Assembly (NCBI GenBank): GCA_963742205.1
Contig: CAVUKZ010000003.1
Location: forward strand, 107,474 to 171,473
Length of the DNA: 64,000 bases
Source: WHSW01 sp963742205
GTDB lineage: Bacteria; Actinomycetota; Thermoleophilia; Solirubrobacterales; 70-9
Reading direction: 5' to 3'
The notes below the pieces were generated by a model that was given only the letters and a program-made list of their open reading frames with translations, was not told the origin of the DNA and did no database searches. Within the stretch, counting starts at the first letter, position 1, and each line of letters starts with the position of its first letter. Below are positions 28,263 to 36,961 of the stretch, in pieces. Position numbers and translations under genes: made by a program.

Positions 28263-28469
28263 CTAGCCACCCTGGATCGCTCCCACGATCTCGACCTTCT
28301 GACCATCCGCGAGCTGCGTGCGATCCCATTGCGAGCGGGGGACGACCTCGCCGTCGACGGCGACCGCGACTCCGCGGCGCTCGCCGTCAGCGCCGAGTTG
28401 GGCGACCGCCGTGGCCACCGTGGCGGAGGTCCCGATCTCGACCCGCTCGCCGTTGAGCTCGATCGTCAT
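28263..28469 (-). CDS. thiS: Sulfur carrier protein ThiS
   Basis: A 68-residue ubiquitin-fold sulfur carrier from ATG 28469, overlapping the thiO stop by 4 bases. It begins MTIELNGERVEIGTSATVAT, includes GVAVAVDGEVVPRSQWDRT and ends VEIVGAIQGG, with the C-terminal Gly-Gly that is adenylated by ThiF and thiocarboxylated. No ThiF is in the window. The sulfur goes to ThiG, encoded immediately downstream. Confidence 0.95.
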   Translation of the reverse strand: MTIELNGERVEIGTSATVATAVAQLGADGERRGVAVAVDGEVVPRSQWDRTQLADGQKVEIVGAIQGG

Positions 28470-29578
28470 CGGGCCGCCGCCTCGACTCGATCGCCCGCGA
28501 GGAGCGACGCGATCCGGTCCCCGGTGAGGGGAGCGAGCAGGATCCCGTTGCGGAAATGCCCGGTGGCGAGGATGAGCCCGTCGATCGCCCCCGGCCCGAT
28601 CAGCGGCATGTTGTCCGGGGTCGTCGGCCGCAGCCCCGCCGTCGCCTCGACCAGCTCGAGCTCGGCGATCTCCGGCAGCGCGCGGTAGGCCTCGCGCAGC
28701 AGCTCGTGGACGCCGCCGGCGGTGATCCGGGTGTCGAACCCCTGCTCCTCGACCGTGGCGCCGACGATCAGCCGGCCGTCGGCGCGGGGGACCAGGTAGA
28801 TGCGCTCGCTGACCACCAGGCGCTCGCACACCGGCCGCGCGGGCGGGCCCGCGAGGGTCAGGATCTGGCCCTTGACCGGGCGGACCTCCGGACGCGCCTC
28901 GGGCGGCAGCCAGTCGGCCGCCGACCAGGCGCCGGCCGCGAGCACGACGGAGCCGGCGCGATGCTCGCCCCCGGCGGCGGTTCGCACCCCCGCCAGCCGG
29001 GTGCCGTCGAACAAACCGCCGCCGACCTCGGCGATCTCGATCGTCCCGCCCGCGCGCTCGAACGCCGCGGCCAAGGCCGCCACCAGCAGCCGGGGGTCGA
29101 CGGCGGCCTCGTGCGGGGCGTGAACGCCCCCGTGCCCGCCGGACCCGAGCCCGGGCTCGAGCTCGCGGCAGGCGCTCGGGCCGAGCCATTCCGCCTCGAG
29201 GCCCAGCGAGTCCATGAGCTCGTACCGCCGGCGCAGCTCCGCCGCCTCGTCGCGGTCGAGCGCGATGTGCAACGCGCCGAGCTCGAGCATGCCGACGTCC
29301 TGGCCGGCGGCCTCGGCGAGCTCAGCGGCGAACTCCGGCCACGCGCGGTGCGAGGCGAGCGCGAGCTCGAGCAGCCGATCCTCGCCCCAGGTCGCCTCGC
29401 CGACCGGCGCCAACATGCCGGCGGCCACGCCGGAAGCGCCGGCGCCCGGTCGGCTGCGCTCGATCACGGTGACGTCGAGCCCGGCCTGAGCCGCGCGCCA
29501 GGCGCAGGCGAGGCCGATCACGCCGCCGCCGACGACGACCGCGTCCGCGCTCGGAGTTGTCGGTGCTGTCTGTGCCAC
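28466..29578 (-). CDS. thiO: Glycine oxidase ThiO
   Basis: FAD enzyme that oxidises glycine to the imine needed by ThiG. GTG 29578 gives 370 residues. N-terminal dinucleotide fold: AVVVGGGVIGLACAWRA with ERSRPGAGASGVAAGML. Later: VRPVKGQILTLAGP, GATVEEQGFDTRIT, and the C-terminal GLRPTTPDNMPLIGPG and ATGHFRNGILLAPLTG typical of ThiO/DAAO. It is the first gene of the thiO-thiS-thiG operon and lies directly behind a TPP riboswitch, so transcription or translation should fall when thiamine pyrophosphate is high. Confidence 0.95.
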   Translation of the reverse strand: MAQTAPTTPSADAVVVGGGVIGLACAWRAAQAGLDVTVIERSRPGAGASGVAAGMLAPVGEATWGEDRLLELALASHRAWPEFAAELAEAAGQDVGMLELGALHIALDRDEAAELRRRYELMDSLGLEAEWLGPSACRELEPGLGSGGHGGVHAPHEAAVDPRLLVAALAAAFERAGGTIEIAEVGGGLFDGTRLAGVRTAAGGEHRAGSVVLAAGAWSAADWLPPEARPEVRPVKGQILTLAGPPARPVCERLVVSERIYLVPRADGRLIVGATVEEQGFDTRITAGGVHELLREAYRALPEIAELELVEATAGLRPTTPDNMPLIGPGAIDGLILATGHFRNGILLAPLTGDRIASLLAGDRVEAAAR

Positions 29579-29611
29579 GGGCGCTGCTCCTTGTCCCGGG
29601 CGGGCGGACCT

Positions 29612-29706
29612 TCACATCTCCCTGCGCCGGCATTACCCGGATCAGGTTCAGACGGTCGGCGGCCCGTCGCCGCCCTCTCAGCCCTTTTCGTTTCGGGCTC
29701 CCGTTG
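29612..29706 (-). promoter_or_regulatory. TPP riboswitch (THI element) of the thiO operon
   Basis: On the minus strand the conserved pieces are in order: ACGGGAGCCC, GGGCTGAGAGGGCGGC (pyrimidine-sensor arm, CUGAGA), CTGAACCTGATCCGGGTAAT and GCCGGCGCAGGGAGA (pyrophosphate-sensor arm). This matches the THI-box consensus closely. About 30 bases separate it from GTG 29578, which suggests control at translation initiation. The thiE fusion runs the other way from the same region and is not under this element. Confidence 0.95.
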
Positions 29707-29723
29707 CGTTGAAGATACTCCCA

Positions 29724-30773
29724 ATGGTGGGAGCTTCGAAACCCGACCTGATGCGCCGCTTCTTCGCCGCCTTCGCGGCCGGTGATCTCGACCGCGCTTT
29801 GGCGCTGGCAACCGACGACGTCGTCCTCGATCGCAGCCACTCCAAGGGCCCGTTCCGGGGGGTCGCGCGCGGGCACGAGGAGGTGCGCGTGGCCACCGCG
29901 GAGTACCGCGATCCGCTCGGCGGCATGACCTGGGAACCGAACCGCCTGCGCGCGGTCGGCCGCGACCTCGCCGTGGTCGAGACGGAGGTCTCGATCGAGG
30001 GCCGCTCCAGCGGCATCAACGTGATCGCCCACGGCGGCTGGCTGGCGCGCTTCGAGGGCGAGCTGATCGCCGAGGGGGTGCTCTACCAGACCTACGAGGA
30101 GGCCCTCCTGGCGGCCCGGCGGCGAGCGCTCGCGGCGGCCCGCCTGTACTTCGTCTGCGAGGCGCAGCCCGCGGGGGCGGACCCGTCCGAGCTGCTGGCG
30201 GCGGCGATCACCGGCGGAGTCGACGTGATCCAGCTGCGCGAGAAGGCGCCCCGGTGCGCGGAGGAGCTGATCGCCTTCGCCGATCCATTTGCGCGCGCGG
30301 CGCGCGAGCACGGGGCGATCTTCTTCCTCAACGACGAGCCGGGGCTCGTCGAGGCCAGCGACGCCGACGGGGTCCACGTCGGCCAGGACGACGAGCCGGT
30401 CGCCGCAGCCCGCGCCGCGGCAGGCCCCGCCGCGCTCGTGGGCCTGTCCACGCACTCGCCCGAGCAGTTCGACGCCGCTCTCGCGGCCGGCGGTGCGTCC
30501 CGGCCGGACCAGATCAGCGCCGGGCCGGTCTGGGAGACGCCGACGAAGGAGGGGCGGCCGGCGGCCGGGATCGAGCTGGTCGAACACGCGGCGCGAGCCG
30601 GGGGCGAGGCCTCCTGGTTCGCGATCGGCGGCATCGACGCGACCAACGTCGACGAGGTCGTGGCGGCTGGGGCGAGCAGGATCGTCGTCGTGCGCGCGAT
30701 CCGGGACGCCGCCGACCCGGAGGCGGCGGCGCGCGAGCTGCGGAGCGCCTTGCACGCGGCTCCGGGCGTCTAG
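29724..30773 (+). CDS. thiE: SnoaL-like domain fused to thiamine-phosphate synthase ThiE
   Basis: ATG 29724 gives 349 residues. Residues 1-125 are a SnoaL/NTF2-like fold (DLMRRFFAAFAAGDLDRALA, VLDRSHSKGPFRGVARGHEE, VIAHGGWLARFEGELI). From about residue 137 the ThiE TIM barrel begins: LYFVCEAQPAGADPSELL, DVIQLREKAPRCAEEL, DADGVHVGQDDEPVAAAR, VGLSTHSPEQFDAAL, GPVWETPTKEGRPAAG and SWFAIGGIDATNVDEV. It joins HMP-PP with thiazole phosphate. The usual NDRPDLA segment reads NDEPGLVEA. No stop or shift separates the domains, so the fusion appears real, though in a window full of indels a lost stop cannot be excluded. Confidence 0.85.
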   Translation: MVGASKPDLMRRFFAAFAAGDLDRALALATDDVVLDRSHSKGPFRGVARGHEEVRVATAEYRDPLGGMTWEPNRLRAVGRDLAVVETEVSIEGRSSGINVIAHGGWLARFEGELIAEGVLYQTYEEALLAARRRALAAARLYFVCEAQPAGADPSELLAAAITGGVDVIQLREKAPRCAEELIAFADPFARAAREHGAIFFLNDEPGLVEASDADGVHVGQDDEPVAAARAAAGPAALVGLSTHSPEQFDAALAAGGASRPDQISAGPVWETPTKEGRPAAGIELVEHAARAGGEASWFAIGGIDATNVDEVVAAGASRIVVVRAIRDAADPEAAARELRSALHAAPGV

Positions 30774-30784
30774 CCTGCTCCTCG

Positions 30785-31357
30785 ATGGCGAGCCGCGAGC
30801 GAAAGCGCGCCGAGCGGCGCAAGCGCAAGGAGCGCGGCGGCGAGCGCCGCGAGGAGCAGGCCGCGAGGCTCGAGGCGATGGCGGCGCGCACGGAGGCCAA
30901 GAACGCCGCCGCCCGCGAGGCGCTCGAGCCCCTCGAGCAGGGACAGCGCCCGCTCGTGGTCACGATCGCAGCCGTGGCCTCGGCACTGGTCGCGATCTCG
31001 AGCCTCATCGGCTACGCCCTCGGCGTGGAGGTGACACGGATCGGCAGCGACGGGATCGAACAGGGCGAGCACCAGGCGCCGATCCTCTCCGTGATCGCCG
31101 CCGTCGGGCTCATGGGGACGATGGCCTACGGCCTCTGGCGGGCGCGCTACTGGGCGGTGCTCGGGTTCCAGGCCCTGCTCGTAATCGTGCTCGTCGCCGC
31201 CTCGCTCGGCCTGATCCAGGCGACCGAATGGATGCAGGCCGTCGGGACCACGCTGCTGATCGCCGCCGCCGGGGCGATGTTCTATTTCATGATCAAGGCC
31301 ATGGCCCGGATTCAGATGCCGCAGCGGCCCGGATCGCAGGGCGCGGACCCGGACTGA
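30785..31357 (+). CDS. Conserved membrane protein with basic coiled N-terminus
   Basis: A 190-residue protein from ATG 30785, 11 bases after the thiE stop. The first 55 residues are highly charged and helical (MASRERKRAERRKRKERGGE, then AARLEAMAARTEAKNAAARE). Four hydrophobic segments follow: VVTIAAVASALVAISSLIGY, ILSVIAAVGLMGTMAYGLW, YWAVLGFQALLVIVLVAASL and VGTTLLIAAAGAMFYFMIKA. No function is known to me. It could sit in one transcript with thiE. Confidence 0.7.
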   Translation: MASRERKRAERRKRKERGGERREEQAARLEAMAARTEAKNAAAREALEPLEQGQRPLVVTIAAVASALVAISSLIGYALGVEVTRIGSDGIEQGEHQAPILSVIAAVGLMGTMAYGLWRARYWAVLGFQALLVIVLVAASLGLIQATEWMQAVGTTLLIAAAGAMFYFMIKAMARIQMPQRPGSQGADPD

Positions 31358-31366
31358 GCGCCGCCT

Positions 31367-31372
31367 TATAAA
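31367..31372 (+). promoter_or_regulatory. -10 box (TATAAA) of lpdA, probably leaderless
   Basis: TATAAA ends 9 bases before ATG 31382 and there is no Shine-Dalgarno in between (GTCGAACGC). A leaderless lpdA transcript is likely. Confidence 0.5.
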
Positions 31373-31381
31373 GTCGAACGC

Positions 31382-32749
31382 ATGGCGGATTCCTATGACG
31401 TGATCGTTATCGGGGGCGGACCGGGCGGCTATCACGCCGCAATTCGGGCCGCCCAGCTCGGCAAGAAGACGGCGGTGGTGGAGGCCGACAAGCCCGGCGG
31501 GCGCTGCCTCAACTACGCCTGTATCCCGGCGAAGACGATGCTCCACACGGCCGAGCTCTACGACCACGTCGAGCACGGCGCGGAGCTCGGGCTGAGCATC
31601 GAGGGCGCCTCGCTCGATTGGGACGCGCTGGCCGCGCGGCGGACGAAGGTCTCCGAGACCCTCTCCGGCGGCGTGAAGATGCTCTGGGACAAGAACAAGG
31701 TCACGTTGATCCAGGGCCGGGGCAAGCTCGACGGCGACGCGAACGTAGTGGTCGACGGCACCACCTACGAGGCCGGCGCCGTGATCGTCGCCACGGGCTC
31801 GGTGGCGCTCACGATCCCCGGCGTGGAGTTCGGCGACCGCATCGTCGATACCTGGGGCGCTTGGTCGCTGCCCTCGCTGCCGAAGTCCCTGATCGTCGTC
31901 GGGGCGGGGGCCTCGGGCGCGGAGATCGCCTCCGGCTACGTGCGCTTCGGCACCGAGACCACCCTGGTCGAGATGCTGCCGCAGATTCTCCCGGCCGAGG
32001 ACAAGGACGTCGTTCGCGTCGTCGAGCGCGTGTTCAAGAAGCAGGGGATGAAGATCCTCACCGGCAACCCGATCACCGACGTCGAGGTCGGCTCGGACTC
32101 GGTCAAGGCGAAGGTCGGCGACGAGCAGCTCGAGGCCGAGTACATCGCGATCGCCGGCGGGCGCGCGCCCGACACCGAGGCGCTCGGGCTCGACGAGGCC
32201 GGGGTCAAGGTGGGCGACGGCGGGCGGGTCGAGATCGACGACTTCCAGCGCACGTCCAACCCGAAGGTGTTCGCGATCGGCGACCTCGTCCGCGGTCCCG
32301 CGCTCGCGCACAAGGCGCAGGAGGAGGGTGTGATCGCCGCCGAGACGATCGCGGAGGCGCCCACCCATCCGCTCGACCCGAACCTGGTCGCCGGCGCGAC
32401 CTTCTGCCATCCGCAGGTCGCGAGCGTCGGGCTCACCGAGCAGCAGGCCAAGGACGCCGGCAAGGACATCAAGACCAGCCGCATGAAGCTCGGCGGCGTC
32501 GGCGCGGCCGCGGTGTACGACGACCGCGACGGGATCGTGAAGCTGGTGGTCGACACCGAGTACGGCGAGATCCTCGGTGCCCACGTGGTCGGCAACCGCG
32601 CCTGCGACATGATCGCCGAGCTCGTCGACACGATCGCGCTCGAGGGCGGCTACCAGGAGCTGGCGCGGATCGTCCATCCGCATCCGACGATCTCGGAGGC
32701 GATCCTCGACGCCGCCAGGGCCGTCGACGGCTGGGCGATCCACCAGTAG
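31382..32749 (+). CDS. lpdA: Dihydrolipoyl dehydrogenase (E3)
   Basis: FAD/NAD enzyme that reoxidises dihydrolipoyl groups of 2-oxoacid dehydrogenase E2 proteins. It has 455 residues. FAD loop DVIVIGGGPGGYHAAIRAAQ; redox disulfide GGRCLNYACIPAKTML (Cys-x4-Cys); NAD loop LIVVGAGASGAEIASGYV; second FAD motif VFAIGDLVRGPALAHKA; C-terminal catalytic HPHPTISEAILDAAR. Conserved but with NYACIPAK where many have NVGCIPSK. It is the only E3 gene in a locus with two E1/E2 sets, so it probably serves both. Confidence 0.96.
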   Translation: MADSYDVIVIGGGPGGYHAAIRAAQLGKKTAVVEADKPGGRCLNYACIPAKTMLHTAELYDHVEHGAELGLSIEGASLDWDALAARRTKVSETLSGGVKMLWDKNKVTLIQGRGKLDGDANVVVDGTTYEAGAVIVATGSVALTIPGVEFGDRIVDTWGAWSLPSLPKSLIVVGAGASGAEIASGYVRFGTETTLVEMLPQILPAEDKDVVRVVERVFKKQGMKILTGNPITDVEVGSDSVKAKVGDEQLEAEYIAIAGGRAPDTEALGLDEAGVKVGDGGRVEIDDFQRTSNPKVFAIGDLVRGPALAHKAQEEGVIAAETIAEAPTHPLDPNLVAGATFCHPQVASVGLTEQQAKDAGKDIKTSRMKLGGVGAAAVYDDRDGIVKLVVDTEYGEILGAHVVGNRACDMIAELVDTIALEGGYQELARIVHPHPTISEAILDAARAVDGWAIHQ

Positions 32750-32765
32750 CCCCGCGCGCGGCCCC

Positions 32766-33356
32766 GTGAGCGAACGGTCGACCTTCTACTACGACCTCGC
32801 CTCGCCGTACGCGTACCTGTCCGCCGAGCGGATCACCGCCGCGTTCGAGGACGCGGGCGCCGAGCAGCCCGAGTGGCAGCCGATCCTGCTCGGGGGCCTG
32901 TTCAAACGCTTCGACCGCGGGTCCTGGGGCCTGACCGCAGCGCGCGACACGGGGATGCGCGAGATCGAGCGCCGCGCCCAGGCGTACGGACTGCCGCCGA
33001 TGCGCTGGCCCGATCCGTGGCCCGGCAACTCGTTGACGGCGATGCGCGCCGCCACCTTCGCGAAGGAGATCGGGCGCACGATCTCGTTCTCGCTCGCCGC
33101 CTACAGGCAGGCCTTCGCCGCCGGACGTGACCTGACCGAGCCCGACAACGTCTTCCTCGCCGCCGCCTCGTCGGAGCTTCACCCGCGCGCGCTCGAGACG
33201 GCGATCGCCCGTGACGCGATCAAGCAGCGGCTGCGGGCCGCGACGGACGAGGCCGGCGACCGCGGCGTCATCGGGGTCCCGGCGCTGGTGGTCGGCGACG
33301 AGGTCTTCTGGGGCGACGACCGGCTCGAAGAGGCTGCGGCGGCCGCTGCCGGGTAG
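32766..33356 (+). CDS. DsbA-fold 2-hydroxychromene-2-carboxylate isomerase-like protein
   Basis: A 196-residue thioredoxin-fold protein of the HCCA isomerase/DsbA family, GTG 32766, 16 bases after lpdA. It opens with FYYDLASPYAYLSAERI, where the redox CxxC is replaced by a Ser (SPYAY), as in HCCA isomerases. Further family words: PILLGGLFKR, PWPGNSLTAMRAATFAKEIG, FAAGRDLTEPDNV and GVIGVPALVVGDEVFWGDDR. The family uses glutathione or acts on aromatic ring-cleavage products; actinobacterial members may work without glutathione. Its role beside lpdA is unclear. Confidence 0.85.
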   Translation: MSERSTFYYDLASPYAYLSAERITAAFEDAGAEQPEWQPILLGGLFKRFDRGSWGLTAARDTGMREIERRAQAYGLPPMRWPDPWPGNSLTAMRAATFAKEIGRTISFSLAAYRQAFAAGRDLTEPDNVFLAAASSELHPRALETAIARDAIKQRLRAATDEAGDRGVIGVPALVVGDEVFWGDDRLEEAAAAAAG

Positions 33357-33367
33357 TACTAAGTAGC

Positions 33368-33373
33368 TATGTT
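33368..33373 (+). promoter_or_regulatory. Candidate -10 (TATGTT) of the pyruvate-type E1/E2 operon
   Basis: TATGTT ends 8 bases before GTG 33382, again a leaderless arrangement. Just upstream is the perfect palindrome TAGTACTA (33355-33362), a possible small operator. Confidence 0.35.
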
Positions 33374-33381
33374 GAGGTCGG

Positions 33382-34647
33382 GTGGCTGAGGAGACAGCAA
33401 GCACTGCACAGGCGGACGGCGCAAGCGCCGGCGCCCGCGCCCTTCCCGATCCCGCGCTCTGCCTCGAGCTGCTCGAGACGATGGCGCTGATCCGGCGGTT
33501 CGAGGAGGAGGCCGGGCGCCAGTACCAGCGCGCGAAGGCCGGCGGCTTCCTGCACCTGGCGATCGGCGAGGAGGCCACGATCGTCGGCACGACCTCGGTG
33601 CTCGAGCCCGGCGACTACCTGATCGGCACCTACCGCACCCACGGGCACGCGATCGCCCGGGGCACCGACCCCAAGTACGTGATGGCCGAGCTCTTCGGCC
33701 GCGTCGACGGCACCTCGGGCGGCCGCGGCGGCTCGATGCACGTGTTCGACGGCGAGCGCCGGTTCATGGGCGGCTACGGGATCGTCGGCGGCAATCTGCC
33801 GCTCGCCGCCGGGCTCGGGCTCGCCTCCGACTACATGGGGACCGACGACGTCACCGTCTGCATGTTTGGCGACGGCGCCTCGAACGCCGGCAACTTCGGC
33901 GAGACGATGAACCTGGCCGCGCTCTGGCGGCTACCGGTGGTGTTCATCCTCGAGAACAACCTGTACGGCATGGGGACGGCCGTGGAGCGCCACTCGGCGG
34001 TCACGGACTTCTCGAGGAAGGCCGAGGGGATGGGCGTCCCCGGCGTGCGCGTCGACGGCATGGACGTGCTGGCAATGCGCGAGACGGTCGCCGAGCACAT
34101 CCGCATTGCCCGCGAGGAGCGCCGGCCGACCATGGTTGAGGCGTTCACCTACCGCTTCCGCGGTCACTCCGCGGCCGACCCCGAGGTCTACCGGACCAAG
34201 GAGGAGGTCGAGGAGTGGCGCAAGAAGGACCCGGTTGAGGCCTTCGCCGACCGGCTCGAGGCCGAGGACGTGCTGAGCTCCGAGGAGCGCGCCGCGCTGC
34301 GCGAGCGGATCGACGCCAGGGTGGTCGAGGCGGTCGAGTTCGCCGACAACTCGCCGGAGCCGCCGCTGGACACGCTGTACGACCACCTGTACGTCCTCGG
34401 GGACCAGGTCAAGGGCTGGTACGCCGTCGACGAGCGCGCCCCCCAGCCGTTCGCGGGCGAGCGCGAGGGCGAGGAGCTGACCGGCGAGGCGAAGCGACTC
34501 GCCGAGGCCGGCGCCGCCTACGGCGGACAGGCCGCATCGCCGGCCGGCCGCCGCGAGGACGACGACCCGCTCGGCGACAAGGAGGCCGCCGACGCGCTCG
34601 AGGATCGCGAGTCGTTCGTCGACAGCCCACAGGAGAGCGACGAGTAG
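33382..34647 (+). CDS. pdhA: Pyruvate-type 2-oxoacid dehydrogenase E1 alpha
   Basis: Thiamine-diphosphate E1 alpha subunit, 421 residues from GTG 33382. The body matches PdhA/AcoA: FLHLAIGEEATIVGTTSVL, GTYRTHGHAIARGTDP, GGRGGSMHVFDGERRFMGGY, and the ThDP motif MFGDGASNAGNFGETMN running to FILENNLYGMGT (GDG-x-N). The phosphorylation-loop-like segment is YRFRGHSAADPEVYRTKEE. After about residue 345 there is a 75-residue acidic, Gly/Ala-rich extension (ending DRESFVDSPQESDE) not usual for the family. Pyruvate is the likely substrate but acetoin is not excluded. Its TAG overlaps the next GTG. Confidence 0.92.
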   Translation: MAEETASTAQADGASAGARALPDPALCLELLETMALIRRFEEEAGRQYQRAKAGGFLHLAIGEEATIVGTTSVLEPGDYLIGTYRTHGHAIARGTDPKYVMAELFGRVDGTSGGRGGSMHVFDGERRFMGGYGIVGGNLPLAAGLGLASDYMGTDDVTVCMFGDGASNAGNFGETMNLAALWRLPVVFILENNLYGMGTAVERHSAVTDFSRKAEGMGVPGVRVDGMDVLAMRETVAEHIRIAREERRPTMVEAFTYRFRGHSAADPEVYRTKEEVEEWRKKDPVEAFADRLEAEDVLSSEERAALRERIDARVVEAVEFADNSPEPPLDTLYDHLYVLGDQVKGWYAVDERAPQPFAGEREGEELTGEAKRLAEAGAAYGGQAASPAGRREDDDPLGDKEAADALEDRESFVDSPQESDE

Positions 34648-35636
34648 TGGCCGTTTTGCGGATGCGCGAGGCCCTTCGCGATGCGATGGCCGAGGAGATG
34701 CGCCGGGATGAGTCCGTCTACGTGATGGGCGAGGACGTCGCCGTGTTCCAAGGCGCGTTCAAGGTCACCGAGGGGCTCCTGGACGAGTTCGGCGAGCGTC
34801 GCGTCCGCGACACGCCGATCTCGGAGAACACGATGGTCGGGACCGGGATCGGGTCGGCGATGGGCGGGCTGCGGCCGATCGTCGAGCTGATGACGGTCAA
34901 CTTCGCGCTGCTCGCGTTCGATCAGATCATCAACCACGCCGCCGCGATCCCGTACATGTTCAACGGGCAGACGCGGCTGCCGATGGTGATCCGGATGCCG
35001 GGCGGCGGCGGCCACCAGCTGGGCCCGACCCACTCGCACAGCTTCGAGGCAATGTTCCTCCAGATCCCGGGCCTGCTGGTCGCATGCCCGTCGACGCCCG
35101 CGGACGGGAAGGGGCTGCTGAAGGCGTCGATCCGCGACGACAACCCGGTCGTCTTCATCGAGCACGAGACCCTCTACGGGCTCCGCGGGGACGTCCCCGA
35201 CGAGGACGATCACGTCGTCAACTTCGGCAAGGCGGCCATCCGGAAGGAGGGCGGTGACGTGACCATCGTCGGGATCCTGCGGATGGCCCACATCGCCGAG
35301 CAGGCGGCGAAGACGCTCTCCCACGAGCACGGGGTCGAGGCCGAGGTCATCGACCCGCGGACGCTGCGGCCGCTCGACCTCGACACGATCCTCGAGTCCG
35401 TGCGCAAGACCAACCGTCTGGTGATCGTCGAGGAGGGCTGGCCGCACGGCGGCGTCGGGGCCAACATCGCCGCGCTGGTCGCCGAGCAGGCCTTCGACCA
35501 CCTGGATGCGCCCGTCCAGCGGGTGACCGGCGCCGACGTGCCGATGCCGTACTCGAAGCGGCTTGAGCAGTCGGCCATGCCGCACGCCGAGAACGTGATC
35601 AGCGCCGCCCTGGCGACGACCGCGGGGGCAATCTGA
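34647..35636 (+). CDS. pdhB: Pyruvate-type 2-oxoacid dehydrogenase E1 beta
   Basis: Partner of the alpha subunit, 329 residues, GTG 34647 (TAGTG overlap). Key blocks: MAEEMRRDESVYVMGEDVA, VFQGAFKVTEGLLDEFGERR, RDTPISENTMVGTGIGSAMG, RMPGGGGHQLGPTHSHSFEA (active-site His) and RLVIVEEGWPHGGVGANIAA. Together with E1 alpha it decarboxylates the oxoacid and acylates the lipoyl arm. Its TGA overlaps the E2 ATG by one base, so the three subunits are tightly coupled. Confidence 0.95.
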   Translation: MAVLRMREALRDAMAEEMRRDESVYVMGEDVAVFQGAFKVTEGLLDEFGERRVRDTPISENTMVGTGIGSAMGGLRPIVELMTVNFALLAFDQIINHAAAIPYMFNGQTRLPMVIRMPGGGGHQLGPTHSHSFEAMFLQIPGLLVACPSTPADGKGLLKASIRDDNPVVFIEHETLYGLRGDVPDEDDHVVNFGKAAIRKEGGDVTIVGILRMAHIAEQAAKTLSHEHGVEAEVIDPRTLRPLDLDTILESVRKTNRLVIVEEGWPHGGVGANIAALVAEQAFDHLDAPVQRVTGADVPMPYSKRLEQSAMPHAENVISAALATTAGAI

Positions 35637-36958
35637 TGGCCACCGAGATCGTCATGCCGCGCCTGTCCGACTCGATGGAGGAGGGGACGGTGCTGCGGTG
35701 GATGAAGTCGGTCGGCGACGACGTGGCTCTGGGCGAGGAGCTGGTCGAGATCGAGACCGACAAGGCGAACATGGTGTTCGAGGCGGACGCCGCGGGGACT
35801 TTGATCGAGATCGTGGCCGATGAGGGCGCGACGCTTCCGATTGGTGAGGTCATCGCGCGGGTTGGTGATGCCTCGGAGGCGGCCTCTGGCGGCGGTGGTG
35901 ACGACGGCGACGGGAAGGGCCCGTCGGACAGTCCTCGCTCCGCTGCGGATAGTCCGCCGGACCCTCCCGACGCCGCCGCCCCCGCCGCCGAGGAGGCTGC
36001 TCCGGCTGCCGCTCCCGAGAAGGCTGCAGCGGCTACCGCTGCCCCCGCTGCTGGTGGGGAGAGGGCGGATGGGAGGGTCAAGGCGAGCCCGATCGCGCGG
36101 CGGATCGCCGAGGAGAAGGGCGTTGATCTCGGGACCCTGCAGGGGTCGGGGCCCGGTGGGCGGATCATCAAGTCGGATGTGGAGAACGCCGCCGAGGGCG
36201 ACGGCGCACCGCCAGCCGCAGCCGCTGCGCCGACGCCGGCGCGTCCCAGCTCGCCGGAGACCGCCAAGGGCGAGGTGCAGGTCGTCGAGCTCTCAAAGCT
36301 CCAGCAGACGGTCGGCAGGCGCATGGCCGAGTCCAAGGCGACCGCGCCGCACTTCTATCTGCAGTCGGAGTTCGACATGACGAGCGCCTGGGACGCGCGA
36401 GCCGGGCTCAAGGCCGCGGCCGCCGAGGGCGACGTCATCCCCTCCTTCAACGACATGGTGGTCAAGGCGTGCGCGATCGCGCTGCGCGAGTTCCCGCGCG
36501 CCAACGGCGCCTACCGGGACGGCAAGTGGGAGCTCTACGAGCGGATCAACGTCGGGATCGCGGTCGCCGCGCCCGAGGCGCTGGTGGTGCCGACGATCTT
36601 CGACGCCGACCGCAAGGGACTGCGGCAGATCGCGACCGAGTCGCGGGCGCTGGCGGGCAAGGTCCGCGACGGCAAGGTCACGCCGCCCGAGCTCTCCGGG
36701 GGCACCTTCACGGTCTCGAACCTCGGCATGTACGCGATCACCAACTTCCACCCGGTGATCAACTCGCCGCAGGCGGCGATCCTCGGCGTCGGCACGATCA
36801 CCGAGACGCCGGTGGTCCGCGGCGGCGAGATTCAAACCGCGCGTCTGATGGGCGTGACGCTCGCCTGCGACCATCGAATCCTCTACGGCGCCGACGGTGC
36901 CGAGTTCCTCGGACGCGTCCGTGCCCTGCTCGAGCAACCGCTCGGGCTCGCGCTCTGA
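35636..36958 (+). CDS. pdhC: Pyruvate-type dihydrolipoamide acyltransferase (E2)
   Basis: A 440-residue E2. The lipoyl domain (1-78) has EIETDKANMVFEADAAG with the lipoylated Lys. A Pro/Ala/acidic linker follows, then the peripheral-subunit-binding domain VKASPIARRIAEEKGVDLGT with GSGPGGRIIKSDVE, a second linker, and the catalytic domain with MAESKATAPHFYLQSEFDM, FTVSNLGMYAITNFHPVI and the active-site ACDHRILYGADGAEFL (DHRxxxG). The acyl group is probably acetyl. The first linker contains a GC-rich TCGCTCCGCTGCGGA word (about 35935-35955) that may be another inserted short repeat. Confidence 0.93.
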   Translation: MATEIVMPRLSDSMEEGTVLRWMKSVGDDVALGEELVEIETDKANMVFEADAAGTLIEIVADEGATLPIGEVIARVGDASEAASGGGGDDGDGKGPSDSPRSAADSPPDPPDAAAPAAEEAAPAAAPEKAAAATAAPAAGGERADGRVKASPIARRIAEEKGVDLGTLQGSGPGGRIIKSDVENAAEGDGAPPAAAAAPTPARPSSPETAKGEVQVVELSKLQQTVGRRMAESKATAPHFYLQSEFDMTSAWDARAGLKAAAAEGDVIPSFNDMVVKACAIALREFPRANGAYRDGKWELYERINVGIAVAAPEALVVPTIFDADRKGLRQIATESRALAGKVRDGKVTPPELSGGTFTVSNLGMYAITNFHPVINSPQAAILGVGTITETPVVRGGEIQTARLMGVTLACDHRILYGADGAEFLGRVRALLEQPLGLAL

Positions 36959-36961
36959 GCG

